From positions 1-47,052 of the forward strand of contig JAFYRW010000017.1 of assembly GCA_017546785.1 (NCBI GenBank): a DNA stretch of 47,052 nt, written 5' to 3'. The notes beneath the pieces are model-generated. The model ran no database searches and was not told the DNA's origin. It was given only the letters and a program-made list of their open reading frames with translations. The stretch is from Bacteroidaceae bacterium. GTDB taxonomy: Bacteria > Bacteroidota > Bacteroidia > Bacteroidales > Bacteroidaceae. Position numbers and translations under genes: made by a program. Below, in pieces: positions 35,499-44,120 of this stretch. The stretch's first letter is position 1; every line of letters begins with the position of its first letter.

Positions 35499-38400
35499 TC
35501 AGCATAAAATATGACGCTGCAACTCCTCGATAAAGGACAATGCAGTCTCCACATTCTTTACATTCTCGACGGTTATTATGCAGCGTCCGTCGCCCTCGCG
35601 CATCTGATTCCTGAAACTGCTGAATGGCAGGTAGGATATTATCTTTCCGAATGTGTCACTCTCGTAGAACGACGATATTCGCTCGTCTACAAAGAAAAGA
35701 TTCATTCTGCCGCCTTTCAGGAATATCTTCTCCACGCCAATCTCCTGTGCCTTGCGACGCAGTGTGACCATTCTTATAAGTTCCTCGCCCTCGGTGGGTA
35801 TTGCACCGAATCTGTCCTGCATCCTGCTGCGGAATGCCGATAGGTCGCGCTCGTTGGTTATTGAGTCCAATTCGCGGTAGAGCAATATGCGCTCGTTGCT
35901 GTCGGGGACATATAATGCGGGGAATAACAGCTCAAGGTCGCTCTCTACAAGGCACTCCTTTACAAATTGGTCGGCAGTGCTCTTCTCCTCCAACAAAATA
36001 TCGGAGAATTCTTCGTTTTTCAATTCCCTGACAGCCTCGGCAAGCACCTTCTGGTATGTCTCGTATCCAAGGTCGGCGATAAAGCCGCTCTGTTCGGCGC
36101 CTAAAAGGTTGCCTGCTCCGCGAATGTCAAGGTCCTGCATTGCAATATGCATTCCGCTGCCTAATTCACTAAAACTCTCAATGGCCTCCAGACGACGGCG
36201 TGCCTCGCTGTTGAGGCTTTCTCGCGGCGGAGTCAGCATATAGCAGAATGCCTTACGCTTGCCTCGTCCCACTCGTCCGCGCATCTGGTGAAGGTCGCTA
36301 AGTCCAAAGCTCTGCGCTTGATTTATTATTATTGTGTTTACGTTGGGAATATCAATGCCATTCTCCACGATAGATGTTGCTATAAGAACGTCGTAGTCGT
36401 GGTTTATAAAGTCGAACAGAGTCTTTTCGAGTGCGTGAGGGTCCATCTGTCCGTGTCCTATGCATACGCGGGCATCGGGAATATGTTTTTTTATCATATT
36501 TTCCAATTCGCGCATATTGGATATTCGGTTGTTTATGAGAAAAACCTGTCCGTTGCGGCTCAATTCAAAATTTATGGCCTCTTTTATAATCTCGGCGTCG
36601 AATGTCTGTACCTCGGTGTGTATAGGATAGCGATTGGGTGGCGGAGTCTGTATCATAGAGAGGTCGCGTGCGCCCATTATGGAGAATTGCAGTGTGCGGG
36701 GAATAGGCGTTGCTGTCATCGTCAGAGTGTCTACATTTACTTTTATCTGACGCAGTTTCTCTTTTACCGCTACTCCGAACTTCTGCTCTTCGTCGATTAT
36801 CAAAAGTCCTAAATCCTTGAATTTTACATCTTTGCCTGTCAGTCGATGAGTACCTATGACAATATCAATCTTGCCATCTTTCAGTTGCTCGAGCACCTTT
36901 TTGCTCTCGCCGGCGCTGCGCGCTCTGCTCAGATATTCTATGGTGCAGGGAAACTCTTTCAGTCGCTCCTTGAATGTAAGATAGTGCTGATAGGCAAGCA
37001 CAGTGGTAGGTACAAGCACTGCTACCTGTTTGCCGTCGGTGGCTGCCTTGAATGCGGCTCTTATTGCAACCTCTGTCTTTCCGAATCCAACGTCGCCGCA
37101 TACGAGACGGTCCATAGGACGCTTGCGCTCCATATCACGTTTAACCTCGTTTGTGGTTTTAAGCTGGTCGGGAGTATCCTCGTAAATGAAGCTCGCCTCA
37201 AGCTCTGTCTGCAGATAACTGTCGGGAGAAAAGGCAAAGCCCTCCTCCTTGTGTCGCTGGGAGTATAGCTTTATAAGGTCGCGCGCAATGTCCTTTATCT
37301 TCTTCTTTGTGCGCTCCTTCATCCTTTCCCACGCTCCAGTTCCCAATTTATTCACGCTGGGAGGCTCGCCATCTTTTCCGCGGTATTTCGATATTTTGTG
37401 CAGATTGTGTATCGATACGAATACAACATCGTCGTTGCGGTATATGAGCTTTATTGCCTCTTGTGTGCTGTTGCCGTTGGGTATACGCACAAGGCCTGCG
37501 AACTTTCCTATTCCGTGGTCTAAATGCACGATGAAATCACCTGTTTTAAACTCTTTGAGCTCTTTTAGAGTGAGCGCAACCTTACCGCTGCGGGCACGCT
37601 CGCTGCGTAGCTTGTAATTATGGAAACGACCAAATAGCTGATGGTCGGTAAAGAATGCTGCGTGCAGTGTGTTGTCGATGAAGCCCTCGTGAATGGTTCG
37701 CCCTATGGGAGTAAAGGCTATTTTGTCTCCACGCTCTTTGAAAATGGCCTCGAGACGCTCCGCTTGATGAAGGTCGTCGGTCAATAGGTGTAATTTATAC
37801 CCTTGCTTTGTATAGTCCGAGAAATTCTTACTTACAAGCTCAAAATCCTTGTGGAAAAGAGGCTGCGGAGATGTATCGAATGTTATTTTTGTGGCACTGT
37901 CGCTGTTGCTCTTGCGTAGCTCCCAATGCTTAGTAGCGAGCACGAAGTTTGCAAATTCATCTGCGGACATAAGCTGTGGCATTTCGGGCAGTTGCTCCTC
38001 GGATAGCCTTGCTTGTAGGGTGAATCCCTCTTTGTTTAGTTTTTCGATGCTTCCTGTGATAAATTCCGAGTCTTTTGTAACCAGAATCGTGCTTTTGGGT
38101 AGGAACGATGTTATTGCAACCTTTTCGTTACCTGCAATTTTGGGAACAATGGTTGCGCTGTCGCTTTTCTGTCGCGACAGCTGTGTCTCAACCTCGAATG
38201 TTCTAATGCTCTCTACGGTGTCACCGAAAAAGTCTATACGATAGGGAAACTCCGATGAAAAGGAGAAAATATCTATGAGGCTGCCTCGTATGGCAAACTC
38301 TCCCGGCTCATACACATAGCTTACCTCCTTAAACTTCAGCCCGCTTAGCTTAGCCTCTATATTCTCGCGTTTTATTTTGTCGCCGACGGCTATCGAGATA

Positions 38401-38837
38401 CTCTTTTGCTCAAGGTCGCTCTGCGATACAACTTTCTCGGCAACAGCGTCGGGGTGTGTGATGATTATCAATCCCTCTTTGCGTCGTCTGTTTATGAGGC
38501 GGCTCATAACCTCGGTGCGCAAAATGCGGTTGGCATCATCCTCCTGTCCGTACTTCATTGCGCGACGGAACGACGAAGGAAAGAACAGGATATTGTCGTT
38601 ATTGCAAATTTGCATAAGGTCGTGGTAAAAATATCCCGCCTCCTCGGCATCGTTCATCACAATAAAGAGGCTCTTTTCGGGGCATTTCTGCATAAATCCG
38701 CCAATGACGAGCGGTGCGCTACTGCCCAATAGCCCCTGGAGAAAAACGCTCTTGCGGCTGTTCTCCTCGCTGATGTTTGCCAACGCCTCTACTCCCGGAT
38801 GCGCGGCATAAAGTTTCTGCAGTTCTTTTGGCTCCAT
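35499..38837 (-). CDS. mfd: Transcription-repair coupling factor
   Basis: This 1112-residue protein has the Mfd domain order. The N-terminal UvrB-like region runs to about residue 330. The RNA-polymerase-interacting domain begins around FKTGDFIVHLDHGIGKFAGL (about 435). A superfamily 2 helicase follows, with Walker A GDVGFGKTEVAIRAA, the DEEQ box in LLIIDEEQKFG, TMTATPIPRTLQFS, and QMRGRVGRGKRKAFCY in the second lobe. The C-terminal TRCF domain includes ESDLELLFPALYVPDSNERI. Mfd removes RNA polymerase stalled at DNA damage and recruits UvrA. On the minus strand a TAATTTTG box (38851-38858) ends 13 bases before the ATG, suggesting a very short leader. Confidence 0.96.
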   Translation of the reverse strand: MEPKELQKLYAAHPGVEALANISEENSRKSVFLQGLLGSSAPLVIGGFMQKCPEKSLFIVMNDAEEAGYFYHDLMQICNNDNILFFPSSFRRAMKYGQEDDANRILRTEVMSRLINRRRKEGLIIITHPDAVAEKVVSQSDLEQKSISIAVGDKIKRENIEAKLSGLKFKEVSYVYEPGEFAIRGSLIDIFSFSSEFPYRIDFFGDTVESIRTFEVETQLSRQKSDSATIVPKIAGNEKVAITSFLPKSTILVTKDSEFITGSIEKLNKEGFTLQARLSEEQLPEMPQLMSADEFANFVLATKHWELRKSNSDSATKITFDTSPQPLFHKDFELVSKNFSDYTKQGYKLHLLTDDLHQAERLEAIFKERGDKIAFTPIGRTIHEGFIDNTLHAAFFTDHQLFGRFHNYKLRSERARSGKVALTLKELKEFKTGDFIVHLDHGIGKFAGLVRIPNGNSTQEAIKLIYRNDDVVFVSIHNLHKISKYRGKDGEPPSVNKLGTGAWERMKERTKKKIKDIARDLIKLYSQRHKEEGFAFSPDSYLQTELEASFIYEDTPDQLKTTNEVKRDMERKRPMDRLVCGDVGFGKTEVAIRAAFKAATDGKQVAVLVPTTVLAYQHYLTFKERLKEFPCTIEYLSRARSAGESKKVLEQLKDGKIDIVIGTHRLTGKDVKFKDLGLLIIDEEQKFGVAVKEKLRQIKVNVDTLTMTATPIPRTLQFSIMGARDLSMIQTPPPNRYPIHTEVQTFDAEIIKEAINFELSRNGQVFLINNRISNMRELENMIKKHIPDARVCIGHGQMDPHALEKTLFDFINHDYDVLIATSIVENGIDIPNVNTIIINQAQSFGLSDLHQMRGRVGRGKRKAFCYMLTPPRESLNSEARRRLEAIESFSELGSGMHIAMQDLDIRGAGNLLGAEQSGFIADLGYETYQKVLAEAVRELKNEEFSDILLEEKSTADQFVKECLVESDLELLFPALYVPDSNERILLYRELDSITNERDLSAFRSRMQDRFGAIPTEGEELIRMVTLRRKAQEIGVEKIFLKGGRMNLFFVDERISSFYESDTFGKIISYLPFSSFRNQMREGDGRCIITVENVKNVETALSFIEELQRHILC

Positions 38838-38850
38838 CTTGAATTTGTTG

Positions 38851-38858
38851 CAAAATTA
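38851..38858 (-). promoter_or_regulatory. mfd -7 box
   Basis: TAATTTTG on the minus strand followed by CA fits the consensus. With a start 4-6 bases downstream, the 5' leader would be under 10 bases. The -33 box is not recognisable. Confidence 0.45.
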
Positions 38859-38953
38859 CATTTTTTCTCTCTTTTGGAACTATTTTTTGCCACTCTTTAA
38901 GTTAATATTATTTTAAATATAACGATTATGGTTATTTTTTTGCCCTATTCTCG

Positions 38954-38983
38954 TTTGTTTGCTCTCTTTTTTCTGTATCTTCG
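38954..38983 (+). promoter_or_regulatory. Promoter of the glycosyltransferase-to-folE operon (candidate)
   Basis: TTTG (38954-38957), 18 bases, then TATCTTCG (38976-38983), a -7 variant shared with tilS. A second -7-like string TAATTTTG lies at 38994-39001. Confidence 0.5.
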
Positions 38984-39029
38984 CGTGTTAAAATAATTTT
39001 GGACAGCACTTATAACCTTTTTGTGGATT

Positions 39030-39773
39030 ATGGTCAAAAGCGATACAGTCATAATAATTCCTACCTACAACGAGAAAGAGAATATCGAAAAGATGATTCG
39101 TATACTCCTTTCTCTGGAGCACTCTTTTGATGTGCTTGTCGTGGACGATGCTTCTCCCGATGGTACAGCCGATATTGTAAAGTCGTTGATGAGCGAATTT
39201 CCACAAAGGGTGTTTATCCTCGAGCGTTCGGGAAAATTGGGATTGGGCACTGCCTATATAGCTGGTTTTAAATGGGCTCTTGAGCGACACTATGAATATG
39301 TCTTTGAAATGGATGCCGACTTTTCTCATAATCCCGACGATGTTCCCCGTCTCTACGCAGCTTGTGCCGAGGAGGGTTATGACCTCTCTATCGGCAGCCG
39401 CTACGTTACAGGAGTGAATGTGGTGAATTGGCCTATGGGACGCGTGCTTATGTCTTATTTCGCATCGAAATATGTGCGCTTCATCACCCGTTTGCCTGTC
39501 TACGATACCACTGCGGGCTTTAATTGCTATCGTCGCAGTGTGCTTGAGACAATGAATCTCGATGATATTCGATTCAAAGGATACGCATTCCAGATAGAGA
39601 TGAAATTCACTACCTATATGTGTGGATTCAGCATAAAGGAGGTTCCGGTAATCTTTGTGAACCGAGTGCTTGGCGTCTCAAAAATGAGCGGTGGAATATT
39701 CAGCGAGGCTCTTTTTGGAGTAATAAGCCTCAAATGGAACAGTTTATTCAAGAAATACCCAAAGAAAAAGTAA
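39030..39773 (+). CDS. Polyprenol-phosphate mannosyltransferase-like glycosyltransferase (GT2, DPM1 type)
   Basis: The ATG at 39030 gives 247 residues; the frame opens three codons earlier at a TTG. SDTVIIIPTYNEKENIEKMI and DVLVVDDASPDGTADIV are the nucleotide-sugar-binding motifs of GT2 enzymes. VFEMDADFSHNPDDVPRLY carries the DxD-like metal site. SRYVTGVNVVNWPMGRVLMS and TAGFNCYRRSVLE match the DPM1 subgroup. Such enzymes charge polyprenol phosphate with mannose (or another hexose) from a nucleotide sugar for use outside the membrane. No C-terminal membrane helices are present. It starts a plus-strand operon and is followed by DUF1599 after 4 bp. Confidence 0.88.
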   Translation: MVKSDTVIIIPTYNEKENIEKMIRILLSLEHSFDVLVVDDASPDGTADIVKSLMSEFPQRVFILERSGKLGLGTAYIAGFKWALERHYEYVFEMDADFSHNPDDVPRLYAACAEEGYDLSIGSRYVTGVNVVNWPMGRVLMSYFASKYVRFITRLPVYDTTAGFNCYRRSVLETMNLDDIRFKGYAFQIEMKFTTYMCGFSIKEVPVIFVNRVLGVSKMSGGIFSEALFGVISLKWNSLFKKYPKKK

Positions 39774-39777
39774 ATAT

Positions 39778-40326
39778 ATGGCAAACGATACAAATAAAGA
39801 GTTTGAAAAGGTGCTCAAAGTGTGCCGAGACCTTTTCAGTAAAAAACTTTACGACTACGGTGCTTCGTGGCGAATAATGCGCCCCGAATCTCTTACCGAC
39901 CAGATTTTCATAAAGGCCAAGCGTATACGCACCCTTGAGACAGGCGCCGAGAATATGGTTGGCGAGGATATAAATTCCGAGCTTATAGGCATTGTGAACT
40001 ACGGAATAATATCGCTTGTGCAATTGGAATTGGGATATTCCGACAATTGCGATATTGATGCCGACAAGGCTCTGGCTCTCTACGACGAAAAGGCTCAGAT
40101 TACCCTTGAACTTATGAAAAAGAAGAATCACGACTACAATGAGGCTTGGCGCGGAATGCGCACATCGTCGTATACCGACCTTATCCTCACAAAAATATGG
40201 CGCACAAAGCAGATAGAGGAGCTGCGCGGCGAGACAAAAGTGTCGGAGGGTGTAGATGCCAACTATATGGATATGATTAACTATGCAGTGTTTGGACTGA
40301 TAAAGAATGGCGTTGCAGACGAATAA
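39778..40326 (+). CDS. DUF1599 protein (nucleotide-modification-associated domain)
   Basis: This 182-residue soluble protein is built from two similar halves. KKLYDYGASWRIMRPESLTD with IFIKAKRIRTLE in the first half corresponds to KKNHDYNEAWRGMRTSSYTD with LILTKIWRTKQIEEL in the second. Each half is followed by a helix around GIVNYGIISLV or DMINYAVFGLI, so the family looks like an internal duplication. The function is not established; the family name reflects co-occurrence with nucleotide-modification genes elsewhere, and nothing here shows that role. It lies 4 bp after the glycosyltransferase gene and overlaps the next gene by 20 bases. Confidence 0.85.
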   Translation: MANDTNKEFEKVLKVCRDLFSKKLYDYGASWRIMRPESLTDQIFIKAKRIRTLETGAENMVGEDINSELIGIVNYGIISLVQLELGYSDNCDIDADKALALYDEKAQITLELMKKKNHDYNEAWRGMRTSSYTDLILTKIWRTKQIEELRGETKVSEGVDANYMDMINYAVFGLIKNGVADE

Positions 40327-41635
40327 AAAAGAACCGTTTCAGGCAGTTATAACCAATATAAGCAGGATTGTGCTTGCATTGGTGCTGATAGTCTCGGGAT
40401 TCTTGAAGGCGGTAGACCCTATGGGACTCTGCTACAAGATAGGAGAGTATCTTGCTGCGTTTGGGGTTGATTCAATCTCCCCCGGATGGTTGTCGTTTGC
40501 TGCGTTAGTATTATGTGCCGCCGAATTTGTTACTGGCGTATTGCTCCTTATGGGAGTCTATCGTCGCCTTGTGGTAGCGCTGACATTCCTCTTCTTCCTG
40601 TTCTTTACCCCGCTGACATTGGTGCTTGCATTGTGGAATCCGGTACGCGACTGCGGCTGTTTCGGCGATGCGTTCCATCTGTCCAATTGGGCTACATTCG
40701 CAAAGAATGTGCTGTTGCTTATGCTCGCGACACTGGTTGCGGTTAAGCAGCGTCTCTTTGTGGGACGTATAAGCGACAATTGCCGTTGGATGGTCTCTCT
40801 CTTTGCCTTCTCCTATGTGGCACTGCTCGAAGGAGTGGCACTTATGCATCTGCCGGTGATAGATTTTCGTCCTTTTGCAATAGGAACCAATCTGCGCGAG
40901 GCGGTAGTCGATATTCCTTCGGAAAAGAGAGTGTTGTATAAGTTCGAAAAGGATGGCATTGTCAAGGAGTTTGACGACGATACATACCCCGACAGCACGT
41001 GGAACTATCTTGGTAGCCGCGAAGAGATTCTTAAAGAGGGAGTACCGGCAAAGATTCTCGATTTTTCGTTCATCGATGATAGCACGGGCGATGAGTATGC
41101 CGATATTATTCTTGCCGATACAGGATACGTATGTCTGCTTGTAGTTGAGTGTACCGAACTTGCCGACGAGAGTAGGGTAGACAAAATAAACGACCTTTAC
41201 GACCTTTGCTGTGAGCACGACGTGGCCTTTTATGCGGCAACCTCCTCCGAGGGTGATGATGTCCTGCGATGGCGCAAGCGCACAGGAGCTGAATATCCTA
41301 TCCTATGGGCCGACCCCATTATGCTAAAGACAATGGTGCGTGCCAATCCGGGATTACTGCTTATAAAGGATGGAACAGTTGTCGAAAAGTGGAATGCTTT
41401 GGATATTCCCGATATTGAAAAAATATCAAAAGAGACGCCCATACACTCTCTAAAGACAGAATGGTTTATCGAGATTACGCGCTCTTGGCGTTTCTGGGTT
41501 CTATTCTTTGTGGCACCGTTGTTGCTTATAGTTGCTGTCGATGGTGCGGTACGCGGCAAGGAGCATCTGTCGAAAAAGAGAAAAGAGAAGCGTGCCAAAG
41601 AGAGTGCCTCAAAAGATGATAAGAGTAAAAAATAA
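40307..41635 (+). CDS. MauE/DoxX-type membrane protein with C-terminal thioredoxin-like domain
   Basis: This 442-residue protein overlaps the DUF1599 gene by 20 bases. Residues about 15-175 hold four or five membrane helices of the DoxX/MauE type, with FLKAVDPMGLCYKIGEYL and the cysteine motif RDCGCFGDAFHLSNW. Another hydrophobic stretch is near 155-180. Residues about 215-395 are soluble and contain secondary structure reminiscent of a thioredoxin fold (GYVCLLVVECTELADESR, then NPGLLLIKDGTVVEKWNAL), but the CxxC pair is missing. A last membrane helix lies at about 402-420 (FWVLFFVAPLLLIVAVDG), and the tail is Lys-rich. I recall similar proteins next to tpiA in other Bacteroidota. A redox or quinone-related role is inference. 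Confidence 0.8.
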   Translation: MALQTNKKEPFQAVITNISRIVLALVLIVSGFLKAVDPMGLCYKIGEYLAAFGVDSISPGWLSFAALVLCAAEFVTGVLLLMGVYRRLVVALTFLFFLFFTPLTLVLALWNPVRDCGCFGDAFHLSNWATFAKNVLLLMLATLVAVKQRLFVGRISDNCRWMVSLFAFSYVALLEGVALMHLPVIDFRPFAIGTNLREAVVDIPSEKRVLYKFEKDGIVKEFDDDTYPDSTWNYLGSREEILKEGVPAKILDFSFIDDSTGDEYADIILADTGYVCLLVVECTELADESRVDKINDLYDLCCEHDVAFYAATSSEGDDVLRWRKRTGAEYPILWADPIMLKTMVRANPGLLLIKDGTVVEKWNALDIPDIEKISKETPIHSLKTEWFIEITRSWRFWVLFFVAPLLLIVAVDGAVRGKEHLSKKRKEKRAKESASKDDKSKK

Positions 41636-41658
41636 CAGAAGTTATATTTAATATAAAC

Positions 41659-41674
41659 CTTTAAAATTTTAAAG
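41659..41674 (+). repeat. 16-bp AT palindrome just before tpiA
   Basis: CTTTAAAATTTTAAAG is a perfect palindrome ending two bases before the tpiA ATG. It could be an operator, or simply the A-rich leader often found before strongly translated Bacteroidota genes. Confidence 0.3.
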
Positions 41675-41676
41675 AA

Positions 41677-42435
41677 ATGAGAAAAAACATTGTTGCCGGA
41701 AACTGGAAGATGAATTTAAATCTTCAGGAAGGTATCGCACTTGCGAAAGAGTTGAACGAGGCTTTGACAGCTGATAAGCCCAACTGCGACGTTGTAATCT
41801 GTACTCCTTTTATTCACCTTGCATCGGTTGTTCCCGCTGTTGATGCATCGGTTATTGGCGTTGGTGCCGAGAACTGTGCAGACAAGGTATCAGGAGCTTA
41901 CACAGGTGAGGTTTCTGCTGCTATGGTTGCATCAACAGGTGCGCAGTATGTAATCCTCGGCCACTCTGAGCGTCGTGCTTACTATGGCGAGACTGAGGCT
42001 ATCCTCAAAGAGAAGGTTCAGTTGGCTCTTGCTAACGGTCTTACACCTATCTTCTGTATCGGTGAGGTTCTCGAGGAGCGTAATCAGGGTATCCAGAATG
42101 AGGTTGTTTACAAGCAGCTTGCAGGTTCTCTCTACGACCTTTCAGCAGAGGACTTCTCTAAGATTATCTTGGCTTACGAACCCGTTTGGGCTATCGGTAC
42201 AGGCTTGACAGCTACTCCCGAGCAGGCTCAGGAGATTCACGCTTACATCCGCTCTACTATCGCTGAGAAATATGGCGAGGAGGTTGCTGACAATACATCT
42301 ATCCTCTACGGTGGTAGCTGCAAGGCTAGCAACGCTAAGGAATTGTTCGCTAACCCCGACGTAGACGGTGGTCTTATTGGTGGTGCTTCTTTGAAGGCTG
42401 CTGATTTCAAAGGTATTATCGATGCTTTTAAATAA
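41677..42435 (+). CDS. tpiA: Triosephosphate isomerase
   Basis: This 252-residue glycolytic TIM-barrel enzyme interconverts dihydroxyacetone phosphate and glyceraldehyde 3-phosphate. Lys11 in AGNWKMN binds substrate. The catalytic His is in [14 protein letters not shown] and the catalytic Glu in [20 protein letters not shown], followed by the mobile loop. [20 protein letters not shown] and [13 protein letters not shown] form the phosphate site. Codon choice is more biased than in its neighbours (frequent GCT, GGT and TCT), consistent with high expression. It sits 41 bp after the DoxX-type gene and 4 bp before the SPOR gene. Confidence 0.97.
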   Translation: MRKNIVAGNWKMNLNLQEGIALAKELNEALTADKPNCDVVICTPFIHLASVVPAVDASVIGVGAENCADKVSGAYTGEVSAAMVASTGAQYVILGHSERRAYYGETEAILKEKVQLALANGLTPIFCIGEVLEERNQGIQNEVVYKQLAGSLYDLSAEDFSKIILAYEPVWAIGTGLTATPEQAQEIHAYIRSTIAEKYGEEVADNTSILYGGSCKASNAKELFANPDVDGGLIGGASLKAADFKGIIDAFK

Positions 42436-42439
42436 TTGA

Positions 42440-42964
42440 ATGAAAAAAGCAATCCTTATACTGTCGGTATTGTTCTGTGCCCTCTATGCGGGGGCGCAGA
42501 GCAATACTCTGTATAATAAAATGTCGCAGGAGAGTGCGTCGTCTGTGTCGCAGGATACTCTCTCGGCAACAGAGTCTGTTGCCAATATTGTCAATGAGTT
42601 GCAGCGTGTGGTACCCGGTTCGGGCATAGTATATGTGAATCAGCCGGCGAACCTGAATTCTCTTATGGGTTCTATGATGCAACGCGACGGAAAGCCTGCA
42701 CAGGTAGAGGGGTACAGAATCCTTCTCTATTCGGGAAATAATTCTCGAGCTGCACGCGATGAGGCTAATGCTATGGCCGAATATATGAGAAAGTACTACC
42801 CCGAGGCGCAGGTATATGTTGTTTTTGAATCGCCTATCCGTTCGTGTCAGTATGGCGATTTTCGCACTCGCGAAGAGGCTGAGGCTGTGATGTACCGCCT
42901 TAAGGCTACCCGACGATTCAAGGAAATTTCTGTAACAAAAGGAATGATAAATCTGCCTTATTAA
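42440..42964 (+). CDS. Exported SPOR-domain protein
   Basis: This 174-residue protein has a signal peptide (MKKAILILSVLFCALYAGAQ) and a linker (about 21-90). The C-terminal domain (about 91-165) resembles SPOR: VEGYRILLYSGNNSRAARDE, QVYVVFESPIRSCQYGDFRT, and REEAEAVMYRLKATRRFKEI. SPOR domains bind glycan strands lacking stem peptides, often at the division site. No membrane anchor is present after the signal peptide, so it should be periplasmic. The exact role is unknown. It lies between tpiA (4 bp) and folE (16 bp). Confidence 0.83.
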   Translation: MKKAILILSVLFCALYAGAQSNTLYNKMSQESASSVSQDTLSATESVANIVNELQRVVPGSGIVYVNQPANLNSLMGSMMQRDGKPAQVEGYRILLYSGNNSRAARDEANAMAEYMRKYYPEAQVYVVFESPIRSCQYGDFRTREEAEAVMYRLKATRRFKEISVTKGMINLPY

Positions 42965-42980
42965 CTAAAAGGTATAAAGT

Positions 42981-43562
42981 ATGAATATGGAGGATAGAGA
43001 GAAGATAATTGAAGGGCTCAAGAATAATTGTCATAAGATGCTTGAACTTATCGGTGAGAATCCTGCACGCGAAGGATTGGTAAAGACTCCCGACCGTGTG
43101 GCGCGTGCCATACTCGATACTACCTCGGGATATAACGAGGACCCTCACGCTATTTTGCGTGGCGCAATGTTCAAAGAGGATTACAGTCAGATGGTCATTG
43201 TGAAGGATATCGATTTTTACTCTCTTTGCGAACATCATATATTGCCCTTCTTTGGCAAGGTACACGTGGCATATATTCCTAACGGATATATTACGGGACT
43301 AAGCAAGATTGCGCGTGTGGTCGATGTTTATGCGCGTCGTCTGCAGGTTCAAGAGCGCTTGACACTACAAATAAAAGAGTGTATTCAGGAGACTCTTAAT
43401 CCTCTGGGTGTTATGGTCGTTGTCGAGGCGCAGCATCTTTGTATGCAGATGCGTGGTATAAAAAAGCAGAATTCTGTAACCACAACCTCCGACTTTTGCG
43501 GAGCGTTCAATCAGGCAAAGACACGCGAGGAGTTTATGAATCTATTGCGCAGCAACAGATAA
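42981..43562 (+). CDS. folE: GTP cyclohydrolase I (type IA)
   Basis: This 193-residue enzyme converts GTP to 7,8-dihydroneopterin triphosphate, the first step towards folate. [18 protein letters not shown] is the N-terminal family motif. [20 protein letters not shown] supplies the zinc-binding Cys and His residues, [20 protein letters not shown] forms the core, and [16 protein letters not shown] supplies the second zinc Cys and GTP contacts. The zinc Cys pair is intact, as expected for type IA. An alternative start two codons later (MEDREK) is equally possible. It is the last gene of the operon, closed by a terminator 24 bp later. Confidence 0.96.
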   Translation: MNMEDREKIIEGLKNNCHKMLELIGENPAREGLVKTPDRVARAILDTTSGYNEDPHAILRGAMFKEDYSQMVIVKDIDFYSLCEHHILPFFGKVHVAYIPNGYITGLSKIARVVDVYARRLQVQERLTLQIKECIQETLNPLGVMVVVEAQHLCMQMRGIKKQNSVTTTSDFCGAFNQAKTREEFMNLLRSNR

Positions 43563-43586
43563 AAAATCCCTATACTTTAGTTTAAG

Positions 43587-43623
43587 GCAGGCCGCTCTTG
43601 TTTGGGTATGGCCTGCATTTTTT
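43587..43623 (+). terminator. Terminator after folE
   Basis: GCAGGCC (43587-43593) pairs with GGCCTGC (43610-43616) across a 16-base loop, followed by ATTTTTTTAT-like sequence. It ends the glycosyltransferase-to-folE operon. Confidence 0.75.
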
Positions 43624-43651
43624 ATATGTGTAGTTGTAAATAATGAACAAA

Positions 43652-43673
43652 TAATTTGCGTTAACACAAATTA
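43652..43673. promoter_or_regulatory. 22-bp near-perfect palindrome upstream of the TRL gene (candidate operator)
   Basis: TAATTTG (43652-43658) and CAAATTA (43667-43673) flank CGTTAACA. Only one symmetric position pair breaks the dyad, and the centre is GTTAAC. It lies about 35 bases upstream of the TRL -7 box, a typical place for a dimeric regulator. Confidence 0.45.
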
Positions 43674-43706
43674 ACAATTCGGAGGGGTAAAGTTGAACTT
43701 AAGTTA

Positions 43707-43714
43707 TACATTTG
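43707..43714 (+). promoter_or_regulatory. TRL gene -7 box
   Basis: TACATTTG matches TAnnTTTG 32 bases before the ATG. There is no TTTG at -33 (the region reads GGAGGGG), which would fit a promoter needing an activator. Confidence 0.5.
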
Positions 43715-43746
43715 CCAAAAATTGTAAAATTATATATAATATTACT

Positions 43747-44055
43747 ATGAAAAAGTTATTCAAGGCAATAGCAGTTGTTGCTGTTCTTTCTCTTTCAAGC
43801 TGCGCTTATGTTCCTTATGTAGCAGGTCTTTATCACAATGTTTCTACTCCCGTAGCTGCAACAAGCAATGCTGTAGGTACTAAGGTAGGTAAGGCTTCTG
43901 CAACAAACGTTCTTGGTATTGTTGCATCAGGTGATGCTTCTATCAACGCAGCAGCTAAAAATGCTGGTATCCAGAAGATCAGCCACGTTGATCACAAGAA
44001 TTTCTCTGTATTGGGCTTGTTCTCAAAGACTACAACATTTGTTTACGGAGAATAA
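43747..44055 (+). CDS. TRL-like lipoprotein
   Basis: From the ATG at 43747 the protein is 102 residues; 18 codons upstream in frame run through the promoter region. MKKLFKAIAVVAVLSLSSCA is a lipoprotein signal ending in lipobox LSSC, so the Cys would be lipidated. The mature part has AATSNAVGTKVGKASATNVL, GIVASGDASINAAAKNAGI and KISHVDHKNFSVLGLFSKTT, matching the TRL (tRNA-associated locus) family of small envelope lipoproteins. Its function is unknown. It has its own promoter-like region with a palindrome and is followed by a strong hairpin terminator. Codon use is biased like that of highly expressed genes. Confidence 0.86.
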   Translation: MKKLFKAIAVVAVLSLSSCAYVPYVAGLYHNVSTPVAATSNAVGTKVGKASATNVLGIVASGDASINAAAKNAGIQKISHVDHKNFSVLGLFSKTTTFVYGE

Positions 44056-44069
44056 TCATTTAATTGCTT

Positions 44070-44106
44070 AAATGAGCATAGACTGTGAGGTTTATGCTCA
44101 TTTTTT
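44070..44106 (+). terminator. Terminator after the TRL gene
   Basis: AAATGAGCATA (44070-44080) and TATGCTCATTT (44093-44103) form an 11-bp perfect stem. It runs into six T residues. It ends 14 bp before the next start codon. Confidence 0.85.
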
Positions 44107-44120
44107 AATGGTTTGTATTT

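Noticed and set aside
40307-40326. The 20-base overlap of the DUF1599 and DoxX-type genes as an annotation error
   Set aside because: The next in-frame ATG is inside the first membrane region, so the overlapping start is the better choice.
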